Assembly (NCBI RefSeq): GCF_007751035.1 | Contig: NZ_CP036433.1 | Location: 7,979,001-8,043,000 of the forward strand | DNA: 64,000 nt | Source: Lignipirellula cremea | GTDB taxonomy: Bacteria > Planctomycetota > Planctomycetia > Pirellulales > Pirellulaceae | Reading direction: 5' to 3' | Shown: positions 1 through 7,854 of the stretch, in pieces | Layout of the letters: every line of letters starts with the position of its first letter | Position numbering within the stretch: the first letter of the stretch is position 1 | Translations under genes and position numbers: made by a program | The notes under the pieces: generated by a model | Told to the model about the DNA's origin: nothing | Database searches by the model: none | Seen by the model: the letters and a program-made list of their open reading frames with translations, nothing else

Positions 1-1252
1 CAAGCTGCGACGCGACGGGTTCTTCGCCGCCTGGGGCGACGGCAGCCTGTGCCACATCCCCAACGACATCGCCTCCCAGCGTCTGTTCGCCGTGTTCACG
101 GCGGGTGGCAGCGAAGGCATCACCGCCGCGCACGTCTCCCAGCCTGCGGTCGCGGAAGTTCCAGGAACGCGTGAAACGGTCGCGTCCCGCTCCCCATTGG
201 CGGAGTTTGAAGTCGCCAGTGAATTGCCTTCGGAATTGCCCTCTTCCGCCGCAAGCAGCGGCCCCCTGTTTGAAACGGCCGAATCGCTGTTCGCCCAGGG
301 GTTTGAAAAAGAGGCCATGGCCTACTACTTTGCCGGCGTAGCGACCAGTCCCGGGGCGGAGCCCTGGAACGGCGACTGGCGCTGGTTCGCCGGAGCGCGT
401 CGTCCGGCTCCGCTGCTGCGATGGGGACTGGGCATCGAGGTCTCCGGCGTTCCCGACAACAAGACTTCGCTGGATCCGATCGCGCAATTTGTCAATCGCT
501 ACCCCACGCCCGCCGAAGGCGAGAACCTGACCAAATACGTGGGCGAGTTCGGCGGCTGGGCGTATTCCATGCTGCCGCGGGCCGACTCCTATCAAATGGC
601 AGGCCGGCGGCTGCCATTGCCTCGGGCGGTGTCTGCAGTAGAACCCCAACCGCTCGACGAGCGGCACCCGGCCGACCCGATCCGCCGCCTGGCGCCGGGC
701 GTGTTCTATCTGGGCACGCTCGATCGCAACCCGATGCTGCAGCTGGCGGAACGGGAAGGGATCGATATAGCGATCGTCTTCAAGGTGGAAATCAAAGTGA
801 CCAAAACGGGCGTGTCCAACACCACCTCGGCCGAGATCATCGACATGTGGACGCGCGAACGTATCCTGGAAACCCGCCAGCTGAACAACCGCCAGGTCGC
901 CCTCATCCGCCAGAACCCCTTGAAAGAAGACCCGCTGAAGGTCGTCATGGAGCAGGTCCAGTCGCGCGTGGTGGGAGAATTCAGCGGCGTCGCCCTGCCT
1001 GCGACGCTGTTGCCAGAGCACGTTCGCGGTAGAATTGCCACTCTGGCTGGCGCACGGGTCAACAACCCGCTGCCAGCCCTCGCGGAAATCCGTTTTTATC
1101 TCGCACGAGGGTTAATCGGCAAAGTAGAAGCCCAGGCGGCCTGCACCGAGATTGTTGGCGAACAAAAGGCAGAAGCCCTGTTTTCCGTAGATGCAACCGA
1201 ACGCCTGTCGGCCGTGAAGGAATGGTTGCCCGAGTTGCGCCTTACTCCGTAA
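1..1252 (+). CDS. Conserved hypothetical protein, 5' truncated by window edge
   Basis: The reading frame is open from the first bases of the window through a possible internal GTG at 92 to the stop at 1252, so the true start probably lies upstream. The visible part is about 416 residues. It has a low-complexity Ser/Pro/Glu stretch near the middle of its first third, then a globular region with a helical segment (LFAQGFEKEAMAYYF), and a C-terminal part with alternating hydrophobic strands (IAIVFKVEIKV) followed by charged helices. I see no signal peptide or catalytic motif in the visible part and do not recognise the family. A start at 92 would give 386 residues but would ignore the open upstream frame. 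It is followed 63 nt later by the NADH dehydrogenase gene on the same strand. Confidence 0.75.
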   Translation, partial: KLRRDGFFAAWGDGSLCHIPNDIASQRLFAVFTAGGSEGITAAHVSQPAVAEVPGTRETVASRSPLAEFEVASELPSELPSSAASSGPLFETAESLFAQGFEKEAMAYYFAGVATSPGAEPWNGDWRWFAGARRPAPLLRWGLGIEVSGVPDNKTSLDPIAQFVNRYPTPAEGENLTKYVGEFGGWAYSMLPRADSYQMAGRRLPLPRAVSAVEPQPLDERHPADPIRRLAPGVFYLGTLDRNPMLQLAEREGIDIAIVFKVEIKVTKTGVSNTTSAEIIDMWTRERILETRQLNNRQVALIRQNPLKEDPLKVVMEQVQSRVVGEFSGVALPATLLPEHVRGRIATLAGARVNNPLPALAEIRFYLARGLIGKVEAQAACTEIVGEQKAEALFSVDATERLSAVKEWLPELRLTP

Positions 1253-1315
1253 TCCGGCTCCAAGGCGCGATCGGTCGACGTCGCCGATTCGCCTGCTCCT
1301 TGACCGGGTGACATT

Positions 1316-2677
1316 GTGGAACAACATCGAGTCGTGATTATCGGCGGGGGCTTTGGCGGTCTGGCGGTCGCCAAAGGGTTGCGCGACCCGGCGATTGCGG
1401 GGACGCTGATCGACAGGCGTAACTTTCATCTGTTCCAGCCGTTGCTGTACCAGGTGGCGACCGGCGGGCTGTCCCCGGCGAATATCTCGGCCCCGTTGCG
1501 GTCGGTGCTCCGGCGCCAAAAGAACGTACAGGTGCTGCTGGCGAAGGTCGTGGGGATCGACACGGCCGCTGGTCAGGTGCAGCTGGAGCAGGGCGTGCTT
1601 CCCTTTGATACGTTGATCGTCGCCGCCGGGATGCGGCATCATTACTTTGGCCACGACGATTGGGCCCGACTGGCGCCAGGACTAAAGACGATCGAAGAAG
1701 CGACCGAGATCCGTCGCCGCGTGCTGTCGGCCTTTGAACAAGCCGAACGGGAAACCGATCCCGCAGCCGTCCGCCGCTGGCTGACCTTTGTGGTGATCGG
1801 CGGGGGACCGACCGGCGTCGAACTGTCGGGCGCCATTGCCGAACTGTCCCGGCATACGCTGCGGGGCAACTTCCGTAGCATCGATCCGGCGTCCGCCCAT
1901 GTGGTGCTGATCGAAGGCAACGACCGCGTGCTGCCGCCGTTCCCGCCGAAACTTTCCCAAAAGGCCCAGCAATCGCTGGAACGGCTGGGCGTCGAAGTCC
2001 GCTGCGGCGTGCGGGTCACGAGCATTGAAGCGGACCGGGTGCATCTGTCCCACAACGCGGGCAGCGACCAGATCGCCACGCCAAACGTGTTCTGGGCGGC
2101 AGGCGTCCAAGCATCGCCGCTGGGGGCCGCCGTCGCCGCCGCCACCGGGGCCAAGCTCGACCGCTCCGGACGGGTGCAGGTGCAGCCTGACTGCAGCATC
2201 GCTGGGCATCCGCATATCTTTGTAATCGGCGACCTCGCCGCCCTGAACGATGAACACGGCCAGCCGCTGCCAGGCCTGGCCCCGGTGGCGACCCAGCAGG
2301 GCCAGTACCTGGCCCGACTGCTGCAGCGACGTCTGCACGGCAAGGAGACTCCGCCTTTTCGCTACGTCGACCGCGGCAGCATGGCGACGATCGGCAGGGC
2401 GTCCGCCGTGGCGCAAACGGGCAAGCTTCATTTCAGCGGCTTTCTCGCCTGGCTGGCGTGGCTGTTCATCCACGTGTACTTTCTGATCGACTTTCAGAAT
2501 CGCATGCTGGTGCTCTTTCAGTGGGGCTGGAATTACTTCACCCGGAACCGGTCCGCCCGACTGATCACGGGCGTCGACGGCATGCCGCCGCTTCTGCCGC
2601 AGCCGGCCGACGTCACCGCGTGCGACTTTCCGATCCCGACGGCCGAACAAACGGCTGGTAAAGCGAGTGACAAATGA
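1316..2677 (+). CDS. ndh: Type II NADH:quinone oxidoreductase (NDH-2)
   Basis: A 453-residue FAD-dependent pyridine nucleotide-disulfide oxidoreductase. It would pass electrons from NADH to quinone at the inner face of the membrane without pumping protons. An N-terminal dinucleotide-binding motif GGGFGG lies at residues 10-15 (FAD) and a second, IGGGPTGVELSG, at about 161-172 (NADH). The ATQQGQY segment near residue 330 matches the quinone-site motif region of NDH-2. The C-terminus contains a hydrophobic, aromatic-rich stretch (FLAWLAWLFIHVYFLIDF), as expected for the membrane-anchoring helix. The GTG start at 1316 is chosen because the first Rossmann motif must sit at the extreme N-terminus. 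Length and motif order are typical of the family. The stop codon directly abuts a copy of a dispersed hairpin repeat. Confidence 0.9.
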   Translation: MEQHRVVIIGGGFGGLAVAKGLRDPAIAGTLIDRRNFHLFQPLLYQVATGGLSPANISAPLRSVLRRQKNVQVLLAKVVGIDTAAGQVQLEQGVLPFDTLIVAAGMRHHYFGHDDWARLAPGLKTIEEATEIRRRVLSAFEQAERETDPAAVRRWLTFVVIGGGPTGVELSGAIAELSRHTLRGNFRSIDPASAHVVLIEGNDRVLPPFPPKLSQKAQQSLERLGVEVRCGVRVTSIEADRVHLSHNAGSDQIATPNVFWAAGVQASPLGAAVAAATGAKLDRSGRVQVQPDCSIAGHPHIFVIGDLAALNDEHGQPLPGLAPVATQQGQYLARLLQRRLHGKETPPFRYVDRGSMATIGRASAVAQTGKLHFSGFLAWLAWLFIHVYFLIDFQNRMLVLFQWGWNYFTRNRSARLITGVDGMPPLLPQPADVTACDFPIPTAEQTAGKASDK

Positions 2678-2800
2678 CTAACGGAAATCGCCGGATAGTC
2701 GTCTTTCATTCCGTGAAAGAACGCGTTCTATTGCGGAGCAAAAGACGACTTTCTGCGCCTGCTTTTTCGCAAAACGACGAACCCACAATCGAGAGGTCGT
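2675..2800. repeat. Dispersed intergenic hairpin repeat, copy A
   Basis: The region starts at the NDH-2 stop codon. It contains a small hairpin, CTTTCA-N5-TGAAAG, at 2703-2719. The reverse complement of 2677-2725 matches 62165-62212 with only a few mismatches. The second part (about 2741-2790, with ACGACTTTCTGCGCC followed by TTTTTCGCAAAACGACGAA) resembles 31108-31150. No reading frame here looks coding. Confidence 0.7.
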
Positions 2801-2943
2801 TTTCCTCGCATTTCTGCAGCGACTGATGAAGCTTCGCCGCCGGCGTAATTGACAGCCGGCATGCGGGGCGCCATCCTGCGGGCGGCCATTTCTGGTTCCC
2901 TGCGATCCACCGGGACGCGTTTGTGTTTGGAAGCGAGTCGACT

Positions 2944-3993
2944 ATGTCCGTGATTGATTTGCGTAGTGATACGGTAACAAAGCCCACGCCCGCCATGCGT
3001 AAAGCGATGGCCGAGGCCGTCGTCGACGACGATGTGATTGACGTGGACCCGACGGTGGCCGAGCTGCAGGAAAAGACGGCCCGCATGCTGGGGAAAGAAG
3101 CCGCCCTGTTCATGCCGTCGGGCACCATGACGAACCAGATCGCCGTGCGCATTCATTGCCAGCCGGGCGACGAGTTTCTCTGCGAGGAAGGCTGCCACAT
3201 TTATAACTATGAGCAGGCCGGTTTCGCCCAGCTTTCCGGCGTGGCCGCCCGTCCTGTTCGCGGCGTTGAGGCGCTGCTGGAACTGGACCAGGTGCGGGAG
3301 TTGATTCGTCCCGAGAACGAGCACCTGGCCCGCACCCGGATGATCTGCCTGGAGATCACCCATAACCGTGGGGCAGGGCGGATCCCGTCGTATGAATCGG
3401 TCCTGGAGATTTGCGCCTGGGCCCGCTCGCACGGCCTGGCGACGCATCTTGACGGAGCCCGCCTGTGGAACGCGGCCGTGGCGACCGGCGTCTCTCTGGC
3501 GGACTGGTCGCAGCACTTCGACACGGTCAGCGTCTGTTACAGCAAAGGGCTGGGGGCCCCGGTCGGCTCCGCCCTGGCCGGCAGCCGGGAACAGATGGCT
3601 CTGGCCCGCCGTCATCGCAAGCTGTTTGGCGGCGGAATGCGACAGGCCGGCATCATCGCGGCCGGCGCCCTCTACGCCATCGAGAACCACCTGGACCGCC
3701 TGACCGAAGACCATGCCACGGCCCGGATCCTCGCGGAAGCGGTCGCCCGGATCCCGGGGTTGAAACTCACGCCGGAACAGGTCGATACGAACATTGTGAT
3801 TTTCGAGGTCGATCCCCAGCTGGGCACGGCGGCCGAGTTGACCGCCGCCCTGGCAGAGGCCGGTGTGCGGGTGCTGGCATTCAGCCAGCGGCAGGTCCGC
3901 GCGGTGACACACCTGGAAATTTCCCCCGAGCAGGCGGAGCAGGCCGGCATGGCCCTGCAGGCGGCCGCGGAATCGCTGCAGAATCGGCATTGA
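2944..3993 (+). CDS. ltaE: Low-specificity L-threonine aldolase
   Basis: A 349-residue PLP-dependent fold-type I enzyme that cleaves L-threonine or L-allo-threonine to glycine and acetaldehyde. The N-terminal IDLRSDTVTKPT is the family signature, HLDGARLWNA lies near residue 168, and the PLP lysine is K201 in CYSKGLGAPVGS. The ATG at 2944 is preferred over the in-frame GTG at 2923 because it places the conserved RSDT motif at residues 7-10 and has a GGAAG about 11 nt upstream. Length is typical. It stands alone between repeat copy A and a lipoprotein gene, so no pathway is implied by neighbours. Confidence 0.92.
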   Translation: MSVIDLRSDTVTKPTPAMRKAMAEAVVDDDVIDVDPTVAELQEKTARMLGKEAALFMPSGTMTNQIAVRIHCQPGDEFLCEEGCHIYNYEQAGFAQLSGVAARPVRGVEALLELDQVRELIRPENEHLARTRMICLEITHNRGAGRIPSYESVLEICAWARSHGLATHLDGARLWNAAVATGVSLADWSQHFDTVSVCYSKGLGAPVGSALAGSREQMALARRHRKLFGGGMRQAGIIAAGALYAIENHLDRLTEDHATARILAEAVARIPGLKLTPEQVDTNIVIFEVDPQLGTAAELTAALAEAGVRVLAFSQRQVRAVTHLEISPEQAEQAGMALQAAAESLQNRH

Positions 3994-4133
3994 CGCCGCC
4001 CCGCCTGAGCGACTATTGTTCCCCGCCGTTTGATTGTTTGCGTAGGAACGGCTTTACCTGCCGGCGGTATTGATCGTCGGCTGCCTTGTCTGTCGGCGGC
4101 ATGGTCCGCGGACTTTATGTTCGGACGACACGG

Positions 4134-5000
4134 ATGTCGCCGCAATCGCCAAACCGTCTGCTCCTGTACAGCATCCTGCTGATCTGCGGCGGCTGCGCGC
4201 CCTGGACGACGACGCCTTCCCATACGTCCAATCCGCTGCCGCTCCCACGCGTGGGCCCTGATGCGGTGGTGCTTGAAACGGCGTTTGTCTACTATCCGGC
4301 CGATGCGTCCGATCTGGAAAGCAGCATCTGGAGCGAGGTCGACGAGCAGCATCTGGACCCGGAACTCCGACGCCAGCTAGAACTGAACGGTCTCCGCTGT
4401 GGCCTGGTCGGCTCCCAGCTGCCCACCAAAGTGCAGGAAATTCTCGACCAGCAACTGGCCGCCGCCCAGCGCCAGCGCGACAGCGGCGAAGACGACCCGA
4501 CCATTCAAACCTCGGACCAGCAACGCATCCAGTGCCGGGCAGGGCACCGGGCCGAAATCGCCGCTGGCGACAAAAAAGACGCCGTCGTGCTGATGAACGA
4601 CGAAGGCGAGATCCGCGGCGATCATTACCCCGACGCCCAGTGCATGTTCGCCTTGCGCACCTTCCCCCAGGCCGACGGCAGCGTCAAAGTCGAGCTTGTC
4701 CCCGAAGTGCAGTACGGCATGGCCAAAATGCGCTGGACCGGTTTCGACGGCGCCTGGAAACTCGATACAGGCCGCGAACGCGAATCGTTCCTGAAATTGC
4801 GCGTCGAAGCCCAGCTTTCTCCCGGGCATACGCTGATTCTCAGCGGCAAGGATAAAGGACTCGGTCGCCTGTTCTTCAGCGGCAAAGGGGAGAATCCGCA
4901 CGAGCGCCGGCTGCTGCTGGTGCGGCTGGTGCATACCCAGCACGCCGATCTGTTTGCCCCGGAAACCGACTTCCAGCCGCTGGAAACGCCGGCAGATTAG
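4134..5000 (+). CDS. Putative lipoprotein of unknown function
   Basis: A 288-residue protein. The ATG at 4134 gives a lipoprotein-like N-terminus: one Arg, then LLLYSILLICGGC, with Cys21 the likely lipidation site, although -3 is Cys rather than Leu. Alternative upstream starts (TTG 4086, ATG 4101) would place about 11-16 extra residues before the signal. The mature part has a helical region rich in Gln/Arg (about 95-130) and a C-terminal beta-rich domain (RTFPQADGSVKVELVPEVQYG). I do not recognise the family. It may be a planctomycete-specific outer-surface or periplasmic lipoprotein. Confidence 0.72.
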   Translation: MSPQSPNRLLLYSILLICGGCAPWTTTPSHTSNPLPLPRVGPDAVVLETAFVYYPADASDLESSIWSEVDEQHLDPELRRQLELNGLRCGLVGSQLPTKVQEILDQQLAAAQRQRDSGEDDPTIQTSDQQRIQCRAGHRAEIAAGDKKDAVVLMNDEGEIRGDHYPDAQCMFALRTFPQADGSVKVELVPEVQYGMAKMRWTGFDGAWKLDTGRERESFLKLRVEAQLSPGHTLILSGKDKGLGRLFFSGKGENPHERRLLLVRLVHTQHADLFAPETDFQPLETPAD

Positions 5001-5194
5001 CCAGGCTGGCAAAAAAGCCGAGGGAATTTCCCATCTGGGCAAGGATAGACCCCTCCTTTGGGTGGCTGCGGGATTGCGAGAATCGCCGCGCCTTTCTAAT
5101 TTGAACATCGGAGCAGGTGTCGCCCTGCCGTTACCCAATTGAGGCATCTATTCCGGCAAGTTGAAACCTTGCCCCGACCACCGAGGAAATTGCA

Positions 5195-6211
5195 ATGGCT
5201 CTTGTCCCCTTACGAGTGGTGCTCGATCACGCCGCCGAAAACGGCTATGGCGTTGCCGCGTTCAATGTCAACAACATGGAGCAGATTCAGTCCATCATGG
5301 AGGCGGCCCATGAGACCGACTCGCCCGTGATTGTCCAGGCGTCCCGCGGCGCCCGCTCTTACTCCCAAGACAATTATCTGCGCCACCTGATGCTGGCGGC
5401 CGTCGAGCTGTATCCGCACATTCCGGTCGTCATGCACCAGGACCACGGCAACAGCGTCGACACCTGCATGAGCGCGATCGAGAACGGCTTTACCTCGGTC
5501 ATGATGGACGGCTCTTTGAAAGAAGACGGCAAAACGCCGGCCGACTACGACTATAACGTCGGCGTCACCAAGCGCGTTGTCGAAATGGCCCACAGCAAAG
5601 GCGTTTCCGTCGAAGGCGAACTCGGCTGCCTGGGATCGCTCGAATCGGGCGAAGGCGAACAGGAAGACGGCCACGGCGCCGTTGGCCAGCTGACCCACGA
5701 TCAGCTGCTGACCGACCCCGAAGAAGCCGAACGTTTTGTCGCCGAAACCAACGTCGACGCCCTGGCCGTCGCCATCGGCACCAGCCACGGCGCCTACAAG
5801 TTCACCCGCAAACCGACCGGCGATGTGCTGGCGATGGACCGGATCGAAGAGATCCACCGCCGCCTGCCCAACTGCCACCTGGTGATGCACGGCAGCAGCT
5901 CCGTCCCCCAGGAACTGCAGGACATCATCAACAAGTTCGGCGGCCAGATGAAGCAGACCTACGGCGTGCCGGTCGAAGAGATCCAGCGCGGCATCAAGCA
6001 CGGCGTACGCAAGATCAACGTCGACACCGACAACCGCATGGCCATCACCGGAGCCATCCGCAAGGTTCTCGCCGAAGATCCCTCGAAGTTTGATCCCCGC
6101 GACTACCTGAAACCGGCCCGCACCGCCATGAAGGAAGTCTGCGTCGCCCGCATGACGGCCTTCGGTCAGGCCGGCCAAGCCTCGGGCATGCGCGCCCTGG
6201 TCAAGTCCTAG
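5195..6211 (+). CDS. fba: Class II fructose-bisphosphate aldolase
   Basis: A 338-residue zinc-dependent aldolase that reversibly splits fructose-1,6-bisphosphate into DHAP and glyceraldehyde-3-phosphate in glycolysis and gluconeogenesis. [11 protein letters not shown] at residues 80-90 contains the catalytic Asp83 and Zn ligand His84. [17 protein letters not shown] and [16 protein letters not shown] supply the remaining metal and phosphate-binding elements. Length and the long insert after GELG fit the Calvin-cycle-type subgroup of class II enzymes (family knowledge). A clear GAGGAA ribosome-binding site lies about 7 nt before the ATG. It appears to be monocistronic. Confidence 0.96.
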   Translation: MALVPLRVVLDHAAENGYGVAAFNVNNMEQIQSIMEAAHETDSPVIVQASRGARSYSQDNYLRHLMLAAVELYPHIPVVMHQDHGNSVDTCMSAIENGFTSVMMDGSLKEDGKTPADYDYNVGVTKRVVEMAHSKGVSVEGELGCLGSLESGEGEQEDGHGAVGQLTHDQLLTDPEEAERFVAETNVDALAVAIGTSHGAYKFTRKPTGDVLAMDRIEEIHRRLPNCHLVMHGSSSVPQELQDIINKFGGQMKQTYGVPVEEIQRGIKHGVRKINVDTDNRMAITGAIRKVLAEDPSKFDPRDYLKPARTAMKEVCVARMTAFGQAGQASGMRALVKS

Positions 6212-6501
6212 TCAAGTCCTGGTCCGCTCGTTCCCTGCCGTTACAGGCCCGGACAGCATTCTCCCCGGCGGTTCTCCTTGCTGGCGTCTGGCCATACCGC
6301 CCTGGGAACATGGAAACCCATTCCCTGCGGCGGCCGTTCTTTTGGCGGCCCTGCAGTGGGGTATCTTCTTCTGCGCCCCGCGGCATCTTGTTGCGTTTTT
6401 CGGCGGAAACCGTCAGACTGAAAGCGTCGCCCCGGTGCTTCCACAGGGGCCTTGCTACGTTTGCACTCCGGCGGGGGTGAAGCGGACGGAGGATCCGACC
6501 C

Positions 6502-7134
6502 ATGAACCGAACGATCAATCTTGAACCCGCGCTGCGCATCGCCGTGCTGGCCGGCAGCGTCCTCGCATCCGCCTGGCTGGGGACCAATGCGGAAGCTACA
6601 GGCCAGGAAGTGCGCAATCCCGATATTGGCAACGACGGCTACGATGCGCTCGACGCGGGTCGTGACGCCTACCAGTACCACGAGGCCCTGCGCCGCAGCG
6701 ACTTCTCTCGGCAACTGGGGCTGAATGAACAACTCCGCTACCAGGCCGCTTGGCCCTGGACTAGTTGGTCCCGCCTGGAAGCCGCTTACGCCGATCCGTA
6801 CGGCTATGGCTATGGGACCGGGTATCGCTCCGGTTACCCCTACGGCGTGCTGGCCCCGCAGGCGTTTGTGCCGGGCGATATCTGGGGCTATCCGTACAAT
6901 CGCCCCGTCCCGCAATCCACGGGCCAGCGGCAGGTACAGACGGGGCCGAACCGCTGGGAATCGTATCCCTTGTACGATACGCAGCCGAACCCGAACGTTG
7001 AGCCCGCACCGACTCCCCGAAACAACGGCTCCCGCACCGACAATCCCCGCCGGACCGTCTTCGGCGACGACGTCGGGCCAATCGCCCCGCCTCCCGCCGC
7101 CAAGAAGCTGTGGGATCGCCTGGGTCCCGCGTAG
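6502..7134 (+). CDS. Secreted hypothetical protein with Tyr/Gly/Pro-rich segment
   Basis: A 210-residue protein with a signal peptide: MNRTINLEPALRIAVLAGS followed by VLASAWLGTNAEA, probable cleavage near residue 31. The mature part has a charged helical region (DAGRDAYQYHEALRRSDFSRQ), then a Tyr/Gly/Pro-rich stretch at about 95-135 and a Pro/Asn/Arg-rich tail that is probably disordered. A GGAGG lies about 10 nt upstream of the ATG. No known domain is recognised. Function is unknown; the composition suggests an envelope protein. Confidence 0.7.
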   Translation: MNRTINLEPALRIAVLAGSVLASAWLGTNAEATGQEVRNPDIGNDGYDALDAGRDAYQYHEALRRSDFSRQLGLNEQLRYQAAWPWTSWSRLEAAYADPYGYGYGTGYRSGYPYGVLAPQAFVPGDIWGYPYNRPVPQSTGQRQVQTGPNRWESYPLYDTQPNPNVEPAPTPRNNGSRTDNPRRTVFGDDVGPIAPPPAAKKLWDRLGPA

Positions 7135-7854
7135 CGAGCGGCTGACGGCCTGCCTGCCGCCGTACGATGGGCGTTCCCACCCGCCGCGTTGGACGGAAGC
7201 AGTGCGTTGGACGGAAGTAGTGCGGTAACAGGACGACGACTGGAAGGGGCCTCGCATTTTCCTGCGACTCCCGTTCCGCTACAAGTCGACAGTTTCGAAA
7301 ACGCGTTCCTGCCCGGTTGCGTCAGGCTGGCTGCGACTGCCGCCCATCCACCGACAAGGGGGTGGCAATGTGTGGTATCAAATCGCAATTTCTTCGCTTT
7401 GCGCGACGCTCTTCTCCCTTACATCAACCGGCGCTGATTCCTGGGTCATCTCCTCTTCTGACGCATCCAATTAATCTAAAAGCAGTTACGCCGATTTTCC
7501 TTAAATCGCGTAGCTTCGCCTCGCGGAGACCGTCGGCCGGAATGGACACGGGAGGATTCCTCCACGCTGGCTGGCGCGGGATTGTGATCAAGCCCCTGAG
7601 GGAATTTGAAACGAGCTGCGATGCCCTCAAGAAAGGTAGGAGCCTGGCCTGACCGAATCAATCGAATTCTCCCGGATTGCCAAAGCCATTCGCCCGTCGT
7701 AGCTGAACTTGTCAGAGTTTGGCCGCGGTCCCCGGAAGACTCCTCCAAAATCTGGCGACTTTGACTACTGACCGGCGGCAAGAAATAGAAACGGGCCCGT
7801 AGTTACGAGCCCTTTTCCGGAGCAGATCCGCTCTGCATTGATTCTCTTGATCTG
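7135..7854. other. Intergenic region, no gene supported
   Basis: About 720 nt between convergent genes. Several short overlapping frames exist, but none has a ribosome-binding site, a recognisable domain or sensible composition. A short tandem repeat of an 18-nt unit (CGTTGGACGGAAGYAGTG, two copies) lies at about 7187-7222. The right end carries the intrinsic terminator of the minus-strand cluster. Confidence 0.6.
7783..7816 (-). terminator. Intrinsic terminator of the PSCyt1-WD40 gene
   Basis: Read on the minus strand, GGGCTCGTA and TACGGGCCC form a stem with a short loop, followed by GTTTCTATTT. It lies about 40 nt beyond the stop codon at 7855. Confidence 0.75.
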